From the NCBI GenBank assembly GCA_037126765.1, contig JBBCBC010000002.1, forward strand, positions 43,156,889 to 43,220,888: 64,000 bases of DNA, read 5' to 3'. The stretch comes from Stenogyne calaminthoides (taxonomy: Eukaryota; Streptophyta; Magnoliopsida; Lamiales; Lamiaceae). Below, piece by piece: positions 11,469 to 23,400 of this stretch. Made by a program: the position numbers and the translations under genes. Under the pieces are notes generated by a model. The model was not told the origin of the DNA and ran no database searches. It saw only the letters and a list, made by a program, of their open reading frames with translations. The first letter of the stretch is position 1. The number at the start of each line of letters is the position of its first letter.

Positions 11469-14246
11469 TCATCTGTTATTGCGAGAAGGCAAAAAAGTTC
11501 CGTCGTGTTCTCCAAATGACATTACAAAAACGTTATATGTGGTTGCAACCAGGTATCCATGTTCAGGTAATGCAAACCATTTATCACGTGGGGCAGAATT
11601 TGTGGAGTGATTAAGTGATTTTGCCAAATCTGAAAAGGTTGTGTAACCACCTAAAATATTTTCGTGTAAATCGCGTCTTATTTGCAGTTCATTATAAAAA
11701 TTCATTCGTACCCTACCCCATTTGTCCTCGCTTCCGTAGATTGCGAGTGCAACCGCTCTAAATCCGCAGTTCCCATCTCCAATTACATCATTGTATAAAT
11801 TAATATAATTTTTAATATATGGAGGAAAATCGTCCTCCACCTGAGATTTAAAAAATTGTATTGGATGGTTAATAATATTATCTTGAAAATTTGATGGCCT
11901 ACTTGTACTAGCGGTACTTTTGCGATGGGGGACTTCAGAAGTTTGGGGCATCTGGGGCTTTGAATTTGGAGTTTCGGGGGGATCTGTGTCGGTATGGCCC
12001 GGACTTTGGGGAAATATATTTCGAGTCTCTTGAATAACTCATCGTGCGTGTTTCCGATGTCTTATGTCTAAGATAAACCGGTGGAATATCTGGTGCGCAT
12101 TAGTTGCCGCCCTCTCTTACCCCTTATTTGAGTAGATTTTTTTATTCCCACCTTTCTTTCATCGTGTCTTTCATACTCGAAAGGTTTACGATCGTTGGTC
12201 TTCTGCTTTTGACTTTTTTTTTTTTTTTTTTTTTTTTTTTCAACATTCGGTGGAAGAATGTCTTCCGTGTCATCATCGAATAATTTTCTCTAGTCTTACC
12301 ACCACCGGTCATCATCATTGGGTGGTAGGTATACTAGAAAAATCTATATCCAATGTTTTCCAAAACGAGTCTATACAATTTAAAGGTATATAAGAGTAAG
12401 TGTAAGCTCGCAATGCATGAAGACCATGTGTTCTCTCCGAGATAGAAACCGCACATATTTCCATCTAGATTCCTACTCAACCTGCGACAATGAGTTCGAA
12501 CGCCTTAGGCGTGATATTGCGCACTAGTTCACCGTAGAATTGGTTACGTAGCATATCGAGTCCTTGTCTTGTGGGCGCTTAAACCTCGATTTTTTTTATC
12601 TCACATATCTCGCAACTCCATGACTTGGTGAGCCTTTTCAAGATCACGTCAAAGTGTTTCTTGCCGCCATCCAAGGTTTTTTTCACCCTATGGTGTTCCT
12701 GTTCAACCCTACAAATATATTACATGTATCAATACAATACACCGTTTCAATAGTTTAATCTATGTAATAGTTGTGATAAAAAGTATAAAGATTTATGCGG
12801 TTACATTGCTCGTGGTGTTTTTTAAAAGTAGTGCGGCGACCATCGATATACATCCCTAAAATTCTCCGTTTATGCGGCTTAAGCCACATATCTTCGCAAT
12901 ACAAAATCAGACCTGTAAATCTACTGTACTTCTTCTTTACGAAATCCCACCTAAATTCCCATTCTTCACGTGTGCCCGCTTGGACTGCATAATTCCACCT
13001 TACTTTAAAACTACCAGCAAACTTTTTGCTAAGTCCCTTTTCCACTAGGTGTAGAGCATGGTTATGCTTGCTCTACGTGGTGCCTGCACAATTGTGCTTG
13101 AGAATTTGGAAAAACTACATCAACAACATTCATCAACGCGAAAGCCCTGTCCGTAACAACGACATTTGGTAGTTCATCATCGTACAATCCCCGAATAAAT
13201 CGTAGGATATATTCGAAGTGTTCCTGCGTTTCACGGATCATAAATGCATATGCAATGGTGAACTTCTTATGAGTGCTTGTTGCCCCAACGACCTCAAGTA
13301 AAGGCATATCGTACATGTTCGTGTTATATGTCGTGTCAATGATTAATACTTGTAGATACGTGTTAACCATTACAACCGAATATGGGTGGTTGAAAACTAT
13401 ATCTTTGAGTCCGTTATCAGCATCCGTCCTAGAGGCGTACCTATAAGTTTATAAACTAATCAAATATAATACAATTATGTATTTAATAAAAAACAAGGTT
13501 TCATATGTAATGCATATAGACTAAATAAATAAATAAACACAAATTTATAGATTGTCATTATTGTATAGAGAATATGATAATCCATTTAATACAAATATTA
13601 AATAGTTGAAATCAAATATTTAGTCATGAAAAAATAATTGAAAACTTTACTAATATTTATACCTGTAATTCCGCTGTTTCAGTAGGTGTATGAAGTTTTG
13701 CGTTGAGGTAAGCTCCTCCCGGCTCTCTCTCCTCACCTTTTGCTGACAATTGTACATTCTTTTTGAGTCCGTACTATTGTTGGGATCGATTGTCTTTAAA
13801 TATCCCAAAATGTTGCTCGAGCTCACATTCATTGCATCTAGGAGTTGTACATGTTTGTACTGTTCGGGGGTTATTTGACCAAGTCTTGAACCCTCTGCAA
13901 ATGATGGAAATCGATGATTGTGTGTCCCCTCCAACACCTCAATATGCCACCTATCACGCTCGGCATTAGAAAGCCAAGCAAGTAAAGAAAAAGGACACAA
14001 ATTTTTAACGGTTTTGGTATTTCGCTCATTCTTGGTTTTTTTAGGTGTATATTTTCCATCTTCACTTCATATATTCTTGACCTGAGTTGCATTAGAAGTA
14101 CGAATGGTCAGTGTGATGTTTCTCATACCGGTAACATATTTCACAAAAAAAGCGACTCCGTCTTTTCCGATTAAACCATCATCAGAAGCAATAAAATCAG
14201 TAGTGACATCCTCGGAAACGTAATCAGGATCATAATAAGAACTCAT
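11469..14246 (-). pseudogene. MULE transposase with FAR1-type DNA-binding and OTU domains, decayed
   Basis: Read on the minus strand from the ATG at 14246 (MSSYYDPDYVSEDV). The FAR1/WRKY-GCM1-like region is at about 13663-14000 (WHIEVLEGTHNHRF, then RMYNCQQKVRRE). A GT-AG intron (about 13441-13661) joins NYR to YASRTDADNG in frame. The MULE DDE core is at 13062-13430, with acidic residues in IIDTTYNTNMYDMP and VVVTDRAFALMN. A middle region follows at 12755-13045 (EDMWLKPHKRR). A SWIM-like end near 12430-12470 has lost cysteines (THGLHALRAYTY), then IDSFWKTLDIDF. An OTU cysteine-protease-like domain lies at 11469-11951, with catalytic motif DGNCGFRAV, then PEHGYLVATTYNVFVM and TFLPSR; the expected terminal His segment is not seen. 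Frameshifts near 13060 and stops near 12510-12610 make it non-functional as read. It ends about 0.9 kb from array A and is divergent from the GRF gene. Confidence 0.85.
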
Positions 14247-14528
14247 GTTTAAAAAGAATACGAAATAGAAGATGGGAATGAAAATGGAAAATTTATAAGA
14301 GGATGATAATGAAAATATAGGATGGATGTATGGATGTATGTATGTAGAAGATGAGAAATATAGGATGTATGTATGTAGAAAATAATGAATATGTAGGAGG
14401 ATAATGAAAATATTAATTAGTGAATGTATGTAGAAGATATATGCAGTGAAAATATAGCATTTGGTGAAAATGAACACGAATTTATAAGAAGTAAAAGGGG
14501 GTTAAAATTGCAATTACGTAAAACCTGA

Positions 14529-14644
14529 GTCGCGGAATGCACGCGCCCGACAGCACTTGCTGTCGCGTCTGACACGCGCCCGACAGCGTTGCGGTCGCGT
14601 TGACCATGCGACCAGCAGGCCCGTCGTCGCGTTGACCATGCGAT
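14529..14644. repeat. Palindrome array B (between transposase and GRF gene)
   Basis: Four GC-rich units start at 14529, 14562, 14594 and 14626, spaced 33, 32 and 32 bp. The two right units are GTCGCGTTGACCATGCGAC-like; the two left units are longer variants ending CGCGCCCGAC. A T/A tract follows as in array A. The array lies in the 550-bp gap between divergent start codons (14246 minus, 14796 plus), so it occupies the shared promoter region. Confidence 0.88.
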
Positions 14645-14795
14645 CGATTTTTTAAAAAAAAATTTCGCCCATTTTTCATTTTTTGGGGCCACAATTTTTT
14701 TCCTCCATTGTTATATATATACATACAACCATATTAAACTCCACACATTCAACTACTAAATTAGGAGTTCTTACACAAAAAAAGTAGAACAAACC

Positions 14796-15164
14796 ATGTC
14801 TTCTACATCTACTAGTCGGATCCGACACAACCTTATTTGCTATTGTGAAAAAGCTTGTCGTACGTACGTTTCTCAGAAGCCTAGAAGTAGAGGAAGGTTA
14901 TTTCATAACTGTCTCGACTCCCTAAGTGGAGGTGGTGGATGTGATTTTTTTATGTGGGCTGATGATAACAATAAGGGGGTTGTTGACAAGAATGATGGTC
15001 AAGGTGAAGACACTGACACTAAGGTGATTGAGGAGATGAAGAATCTGGTTCAAGTAATCAAGGTTCTCACTGAAGCAATCAATGATCTACATAAAATGAT
15101 AAAACTAATTTTTATTGTACTACTTCTGATTCTTGCATATAGGACCTTACATTGGTTTGGTTAG
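14796..15164 (+). CDS. GRF-type zinc-finger protein with C-terminal membrane anchor
   Basis: An intact 122-residue reading frame starts at an ATG preceded by an A-rich leader. Residues 13-57 match the GRF zinc finger: C15-x-C17, the GR-x-F signature at G33-R34-L35-F36, C39, then GGGGC49DFFMWAD. Residues 75-100 are a charged, Leu/Ile/Val-rich helix suited to a short coiled coil. Residues 101-117 (IKLIFIVLLLILAY) form a single membrane segment at the C-terminus, suggesting a tail-anchored protein. GRF fingers bind single-stranded nucleic acid in better-studied proteins such as APE2 and TOP3A. Short plant GRF proteins with a hydrophobic tail are common in repeat-rich regions, and their role is unknown. 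It lies inside the composite MULE, divergent from the transposase across array B, so I treat it as element cargo. It may be a whole gene or a first exon. Confidence 0.8.
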   Translation: MSSTSTSRIRHNLICYCEKACRTYVSQKPRSRGRLFHNCLDSLSGGGGCDFFMWADDNNKGVVDKNDGQGEDTDTKVIEEMKNLVQVIKVLTEAINDLHKMIKLIFIVLLLILAYRTLHWFG

Positions 15165-15339
15165 TTTTATTGCATCTTAATGTCAGTTCTCTTTTGGTAC
15201 TCTTTTGTAATGTTCTAATACTAATAACTTACGTAATGTAATGTTAAATATGTAATCTTCTAATGATATCTAATATATTTTGGTATATTTTGGTACTCTT
15301 TTTTTCATGTTTAAACATGATAATTGAACTAATACTTTT

Positions 15340-15849
15340 CAATGAATGAACTAATACTTTATAATCAACTAACTAATACTTTTCAATTAAAACTATTTAA
15401 ATCAATAATAAACCCATGTAAATCTGAAATATAATTAATTAGTAAAAAATTTCAAAGCAAACTAATATTAATTAATTAGCAAAATAAATTAATAAAACAT
15501 AATTAAATTCAACGAATGAACTAATACTTTATAATCAACTAACTAATACTTTTCAATTAAAACTAATTAAATCAATAATAAACCCATGTAAATCTGAAAT
15601 ATACTTTAATTAGTAAATTTTTTCAAAGCAAACTAATATTAATTAATTAGCAAAATAAATTAATAAAACATAATTAAATTCAATGAATGAACTAATACTT
15701 TATAATCAACTAACTAATACTTTTCAATTAAAACTAATTAAATCAATAATAAACCCATGTAAATCTGAAATATACTTTAATTAGTAAAAATTTTCAAAGC
15801 AAACTAATATTAATTAATTAGCAAAATAAATTAATAAAACATAATTAAA
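15340..15849. repeat. Three-copy tandem repeat, unit about 170 bp
   Basis: Copies start at 15340, 15510 and 15681 with CAAYGAATGAACTAATAC. Each contains two AACTAATACTTT cores, ACCCATGTAAATCTGAAATA and CAAAGCAAACTAATATTAAT. The copies are nearly identical, so the expansion looks recent. The cores are the reverse complement of AAAGTATTAGTT. Confidence 0.9.
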
Positions 15850-15859
15850 ATCTGAAATA

Positions 15860-16109
15860 TTAATTAATTCTCGGTGGTCAAAATTAGTAATAACTTCAGT
15901 CAAAAGTTGGTCACGCGTCGTCGTGATCAAGATGGTCCCCCTGCTACCGCGAAATGATCGGTTTACATGCCACCGACGAGAAAACTCTGATGATTGTCAC
16001 ACAGCGCTGACTACCGACGGAGATCACAAGGTGGATCAAGATTACTTGCCAAATATACATGTGTCATGCACGTGTTCTAATTATTTTTTTTTATTATTTT
16101 CGGTTTTTT

Positions 16110-16164
<55 letters not shown>

Positions 16165-16435
16165 CACAATGCACACACATATAATCACCACTTTCACACA
16201 ACTCATTTTCAAAACTACATTCGAGAATTCTATCATTTTCACAAGTTGTTTTGACGTAGTCGCCTCCGCTGCCGGAATTGGTTTTGTTTTTTCTTTTCAT
16301 TCGTTAGTTTTAATATATCTTGATGTATGCTGTTTCTTGTTCAATTTTTAGGACAAATACTAACGAAAAATTTATTCAATAAGACAGTCCACTTGCCGCC
16401 GTCCGCAATCAACCATTAAAGGTGTGTTTTTCTTG
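15860..16435. other. Intergenic segment inside the MULE with an (AT)n run
   Basis: A GC-richer stretch (15900-16050) has no recognisable protein. A perfect AT dinucleotide microsatellite of about 50 bases lies at 16113-16162. Confidence 0.6.
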
Positions 16436-16499
16436 TTTATATTTGTATACATATTATGTGCTTTAAACTTTTAGTTGAATATCCTTTTAAAGTGTTGTT

Positions 16500-17655
16500 T
16501 GTAATGCTTTAAAGTATTAGTTGGTTATAAAGTATTAGTTATAATTCTTTAAGGTATTAGTTTGTGTAAATATGATAGTATTATAAATTTAAAATATAAT
16601 AGCACTTATTTGTTAATTAATATAAACTAGATAGACAACTAACTGCTAAATTAATAAATTATTTCTAAAGCACTCAAATGCTTACAGTTAGTATATATTA
16701 TATATCAATTGAAAATGAGGAAAGCAACAACACATTGAATTTATATGCATAACCTTATACATATGTAACATATTTTAAAGTATTTTAAATAAATAAACAC
16801 ATTGAATTTTATAATACATTAAATAATTTTATTCTTTTGAGCAACATAAATATAACTAAGTAGTAGCTACTTGATAAAATCATAAAATCGTGAAACAAAA
16901 GGATGAATCGAATTATCAAAATAGCAACATTTAGTCCGAGCAAAAATTTGTGAACCGATAAAAGTACACTTATAAATTAAAATCATATATAATATTAAAT
17001 GTTATTAGTATTAATTTATAAGAGTAGTTGTATTAGTTTATAAGTATAACAATATTAAATTAGTTATTTTTATTTTAATTTGTGAAATTTGAGTTTAAAC
17101 GATTTCATTTCCGTTAGAATTGCATAAGAAGTAAATTTTAATACAAATAGGAGGAAAATACGTACCCAAGATTTAAATGAGAAGATATTATGTGCACTAT
17201 ATTTATACACGTATTATATACCTTAATAATACATAATAGAAATATATACGTGTATTATATACCTTAATAATATATAATATATATTTTTCAATAAAAATTA
17301 TATTACATAATAGAATTCTTAAAAATAAATCACTACTTAAAAACAAAAGGATAAAGATAAGGTATTTAGGTTGTTTACATTGTTAAATTAAAAAAAAAAT
17401 ACGAAAACAGATCAAACAACATTATTAATTGTATTGTTGTAAAGTATTAGTTTTATTGATGTAAAATATTAGTTATTGCTGTAAAGTATTAGTTGTATTT
17501 CTGTAAAGTATTAGTTGTATTATTGTAAAGTATTAGTTGTATTTCTGTAAAATATTAGTTGTATTGCTGTAAACTATTAGTTTTATAAAAAAAAGTAGTA
17601 GTTTTACTGTTGTAAAGTATTAGTTTTATTTGTTCTAAGGTATTAGTTGAATTAG
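16500..17655 (+). repeat. AAAGTATTAGTT minisatellite, block 2
   Basis: Two to three copies lie at 16505-16560. A dense array of about ten units of roughly 20 bp (TGTAAAGTATTAGTTGTATT) lies at 17436-17655. The unit at 17476-17494 is identical over 19 bases to one in the HD-Zip gene intron (39149-39167). Confidence 0.85.
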
Positions 17656-19015
17656 TTTGCAAAGCTACAACTATTGTTAACTATTTTAAATAGTAAGTAC
17701 AATGTTAGTTAAATTTAAAATATCCAATAGAAAAAATTTGTTAATTAGGTGCGGTTTGCTTCAAATAAACATAATGATATCATGACTTTGTGAATATCAC
17801 CCCAAATGAGTTAAATTAATAAATTATTTCTAAAGCACATCAAATGTCTCATCACAGTTAGTATGAGAATGAATTATATATCAATTGAAAATGAATGGAA
17901 AGCAACAACACTTTGAATTTAATGATCAAGTGTGTTGTTTGCTTTCAAATGTCACAAAGCCAAAAAAATATGGGAAGACATATGAAATACATTTTTTTTT
18001 AATTATTATTTCAAAAGGTTAAAATATTAAATTAACATGTTCATTTTATTTTTTTAAATAAATTTTCAAAAACGGACACGAAATAAACTATTGTAAATGA
18101 ATCCATTATTTGAAGGCCATCAATATTTTGAAATAATTCAACAACGGATTAAATAGTTTGATGTTTTCAAACAACATCATTACAAAGATTTTGAGTGGCA
18201 AACAAAAATATGGGGAGAACAATCACAAGTACGTTCACGCTATTCTTGGTAAATCAAAATAAACTTAATATTTAAAAAATTAAATTTTGTACATGCTCCT
18301 TAATTAATTTCACTTATAACAAAAATATCTTTTTTTCAATGTAGGCTTGAGAATAAATGGCCTCAAATGGTCCTAACAATGCATTGATTACAGGTGTGGA
18401 TCCAATTCCAAAAAAAATAAGGATATAAATAAGGTTACTGCATTGGTACTTGATGCGAGTACACTCTTAAATGGATAAAAATCATATATCCCCAAAAAAT
18501 TATGTAAATGTGTTGGGTAATTAGTCCCTCAATATTAATTTAATTTATTTAACTTGGCAAGAGCATCTAGAAGTTGTATTAGTTTAAATTAATTGAGGTA
18601 AAAATTAATTTCAATAATAAATTATATTTAATTTATTATTATTTTAATTTGTAACTAATAATAAAAAACACATTTTTTTATTTTTGTTCGATATTTCATT
18701 GACTTTAAGAAGAAAATTTACCTCGTTTAACCACCCCACCAGAGCAATCTTTGGAACAAACCAAAAAAATTCAACAACTCGACCACGGGATCTTGTACAT
18801 TACTTAAACTGTTGGATAATTACCCTTCGACTAATGTATGTTTATCATTCTCAATACACCCTTAATAGTAATTGAATAATTTAAGTACCTTAACAAAATG
18901 ACATATACAAATATTTTATTACTTTTAAGGTCAATTGGACTATATTTATCCATCTATCCCCCCCCTCATTATTTCATGGATGCATTCAATTTCTTGACTT
19001 CGAAATAATAGCATA
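17656..19015. other. AT-rich MULE interior with no recognised gene
   Basis: No coding region can be supported. The 5' part of the plant mobile domain gene found at 26.6 kb should lie to the left of the Copia insertion if the two are one gene. I cannot identify it in this stretch. Confidence 0.4.
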
Positions 19016-20459
19016 TGTTAAAAATGAGTTGCATTATGGGGTGAATATTTAAATACAAATTTAATTCATTAATTATTATAGCATGAATTAATTTTTCAAA
19101 TAATAATACAAATATTATATTACGTAAATAATAGAATCTACGGGTTTACGTGAACGCCCTCGGGAAAAAATCGGACGGACTAACCAAAAGGATATTCCCT
19201 TAGCCCTTGCTCGACAATCCGTTGGAAGGAAAAAAATTAACAAAAGGAAAAAAATAAACTTTGTTGCACCATATGTGGATTTTAATATTTCAAAAGACAT
19301 GGAATTGTCCTTGGGAATAAATGGGAAAAAGACTTTTCTTAAAAAAATACTATTATGGCATGAAAAAATATAAAAGAATCCAAGATGAATTTATTAAATT
19401 CTTGTATTTGAAATACATATCTTCCATAATATCTTTTTCAAGAAATTTTTTCTTGATTTTCAAAAAATTAAAATATGAATAGTGGGAATTTCTTGAATTT
19501 AATGAGATATTCTATTTCAAGAATACATATCTTCATTCCATAACAAAATTCAAAAAAATTCCTTTTTTATCCATAAATTTGAAAAATTAAAATGTAAGCA
19601 ACAATATTTATTTTATTTTAATCACCTTTTTTTAGGTTATTGACTATAAAAGGGGCCTTTAGGAGAATTTGGACCTTCTAATGGATCTTGAATATCTAAT
19701 ATTGAGCCACAATATAATTCAAGCCCATAAATATTAATTAATCCCATTACATAAATAATTTAGATTAAAAATTATTTCCGTGTTTAAGATTATTTTTTAA
19801 TTTAAAAAGCTTTCCGTTAATTAATATAGTTTTATTTGAGAACGGTTCAACATTATTAGGGAAACTAATTTGCAAGATTTGGTATGATAAAACTTATGAA
19901 CCTCCCTTAGGGGCAAATCAAGCAATTACAACACGATAGTTAAATCTTAGCAATCACATGAGACCAATAATATTGCCCAAGATAAAAAGTATTGAATCTT
20001 CCTCGATTAGCTACCCAATGATAAGTCAAAGCAATAGTTACTAATCCCACGTGATCCTATTTAAAACGAAGGTTAGAAACAACGAAACCGAGGTCTAATT
20101 CTTCCTTGTTCGGTTTTCAAGGTTGTAGGTCCTATTAAAATACAAATAAATGTCATGCACTAGTGTAATCTCTTGGTCAAGACAAACCAATCCCGAGCCT
20201 TACACCTCAACCTTTCGCGATGGTTGTTCATTTCCATCTAGGTCGTGAATGGCGTATTTTTTAGTTACAAGAGATTGTTAATTTAATCTTTTGATCGGGT
20301 AAACTAAATTAACTAAAAGATTATTTAATTATTGAAAAAATTAAATAATATAACATTCAATCATATTTAAAGCATCATGATAAATAATTTATTTGATAAA
20401 TAAGTTTGAAAATTAGGTTTTGATTATACAAAGTAAAAAGCATACTATAATCCCAACAA
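19016..20459 (-). mobile_element. 3' LTR of nested Copia element
   Basis: Begins TGTTAAAAATGAGTTGC and ends ATAATCCCAACA on the plus strand. It shares the family blocks TTAGCCCTTGCTCGACAATC, CTTATGAACCTCCC and CACTAGTGTAATCTCTTGG with the other family A LTRs, but lacks many short segments present in them. Confidence 0.8.
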
Positions 20460-23400
20460 ACTTATATAATCCCAACAATCTTCTTACTCAAATACGCTTT
20501 TAAGTATATAACAAAAATACACCTAACCTAATTCCACCAGGGCGGGCACTTATACTTTTTCACATGTCTCAATTATGAATTTGAGAATCTATAATAACGA
20601 TTTCTGCGTATAAGATGTCTTTTCCTTTAATGTGTTTGTTTGACTCGTGGACTCTTGGTTCTCTTGAATTTGTAACAGATATTCTTAAACGATTGAACAA
20701 ATTTTACCCGAGTCCCAATGATTCGATGGCTACCTTCCCAAATGAAACACACTAACCGAGGCAGAATAATTTCGGAATCTAAAATGCATTGATGGGGATT
20801 GGAGTATCGGTGATAAATCAACATTTTATCCCGAGTTCTTTTCGGACACTTGAATGTTTTTAAGCGTGGTCAATTACTTTTCCTGGGTTACTCATGATAA
20901 CTTTAAAAAAATTTACGACAAGGATATCAAAGGAATGCCTTTCATGTCATCTATCTCCTTTTTCGTCTTAGGGGACATTTTCTTGGATAGATGGATTCCA
21001 AGTCGAAAGGTGCGAATCCTTTCTTGGAATCTCGCATCTTCAATCGTTTTAAAACCGGTGTCAACGATGAATACTTGCGATAACCCGATCATCCTTTTCT
21101 TGCGATCTCGAGTAATCTTGATCTCAAGGATGTGTCCGGTTTCCTAAGTCTTTCATATCAAACTTTTTGAAATGCCATGCCCTTACATTCGACCACACCT
21201 TCACATCGTTCCCGATGATCACAATGTCATCTACATATAGTACTAAGAATACCAATGCGATTCGTCACGCTTTTTTATACACCACAACTTTCAAACTCGT
21301 TTTGATCAAACCCATAAGACTTTATTACTTGATCAAAACTTTGGTTCCAAGCTCTGGATCTGTTTGAGTCATAAATGGACCTCCGAGCATACAAAAGGTG
21401 TTCTTGGCCCGTTTCAATGAAACCTTGGTCTTGTAAGATCTCTTTATCAAGACTTAGATTAAGAAAGCCGCATCTTGACATCTATTAACCCGATTTCAAG
21501 TAATCTGGATGGACTTAAGCATGGCTACGGTGAAAAAAATTTCTCATAATCGATCCCTTTCTTTTATTTAGTATAACCTTTCGCCATTAGTCTTGCTTTT
21601 TAAAGGTTTCAATCTTTCGATCCTCTTTTCCTCTTATATAATTGCATCACACTCTATTATGAAATATAGAACCCACTTGGCTTTCATTCTTTGTTTGCCA
21701 AGAAAGATCCTTATCTTGGAGTGCCTCGTTATATGTCCATGGGTCCGAAGGGAATCAAGTCCGAAATATTCTCATGAATCTTTTTTTATCTAACAACCCT
21801 CCCACTATAACGAGGCTCCGGTTGAAAACGATCGTTTGGTATATCATCTAAAATGAGGTTTGCCCTCTAAGCTCATTTAAAAACGGGTTTTCTTTGGTTC
21901 ATATAGTTTTTTCCAAAATCTAAAGTAGTGGATGTCCATTTTTGATCTTGAAAATAGAACATACACCATTTTGTTCCTCGGGTATCTAAAAAAACAAATT
22001 TTAAAAAAGTATCCAATTTACGGTTTCCTTGTCCAACACGTGGCGGACTTTAAAAATTCTCATGTGTCTCATAAGGTCAACATATTGTTTTTCAAGGCAT
22101 GAAAAGCGACGGGAAGATTTTTTTTCATCATTGATCTAACCATTTCCATTATTTTGTTGAGGGGAATTTTAGTACAATCCCCTTCATCGGATAAGTAGTT
22201 CAAAAACTCAATTCATCCACGATTAGATCGTAGAGACTTGATATGAGCCTTAAATTCTTTAGAATTTCTCAAAGGTCTCCAGTTAAATTCATAAGGAAAA
22301 TGTACCTTGAGTAATCATCAATAAAATTACTCATAACCTCCTCTTTGCTTTGGTTAACATTGAAATGTGAGCGATCTCTAACACCTTTAAATTTCATTGG
22401 CTCAAATGCCATTTTGGTCATATTAACCCTCCAAACATGATTTGAGTTGGATCCGATTCAACTTGGAGGAGATTAGTGAACCATCTTTCACCAACCTTTG
22501 GATCCTCTTTGGATTTATATGACCTAATCTTAGATGCCAAAGAATTAATCGATGAGCGTTTTCTTTTCTCGAAAGATTGATGTGTTATAGGATACATTTG
22601 GATTTTCCATCAATGTCAAATATCAGATACACTCATCATTTCAAAATGATGTCATTCTTATTAGAAGAAACTTAGTGTCCTTTAATTTTAATTCTTTCTA
22701 AAAGCGGGAACATAAAGATAATCTCAAAAAAAAAACTTTATCTTCAAAAGATAGGTACACTTCTCAATAGCATTGCAATGTCTCTTTTTAGTATTGCAAT
22801 AATCGTTATTGCAATCGCCACTTATGTAGCATTGCAAAAAATGAACGTTACCCGGTGTGATGAGGATCTCACTCCACTATGTTCTTGCCGGATCATTTTA
22901 GAACCCGTGAAGCCAACATGATTAGTGGATCTCGTATCAACCACCCACGAATGAGAAATCGCCCGCTAAACAAGTTTCAACAACTAGTGTATGAGAATTA
23001 CCTTTCTTTCCGTCCCTTTTTGGGGTTGGAACAGCAAGACCTCCATTGTCCTCTCTCAATGACTTAAGCACTTCCTCTTTGGATTTTCCTTGAACAACAA
23101 GCATTCTCATCTTACTATTGCCCTTTATGGCCTTTGGTCCTCTTCTTTATCTTGCCTACCCTTGGCCTTTAAAAATGAAAGGCGGACCACTCAATCAAAG
23201 CTTGAGTTTGATGCTTCTTCATCATTTCGCCGAGACCAAAAGCTTGCAACAAATTATTAAAATGCTTTACCAAATTCATCCGAAGTCTCCGGATCATAAT
23301 ATGCACTCGGGAATCTCAAGTTTGTTCGGATGGGCCATCTATTTTGAGGACATAATTACGGGTTTTTCCTCCACCATTTTAGCGACGACATTGAGAGGTG

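Noticed and set aside
11414..11614. Plus-strand frame with a CYCEKAKKF motif resembling the GRF protein start
   Set aside because: It is the antisense of the OTU coding region, lacks the rest of the GRF finger, and is best read as coincidence.
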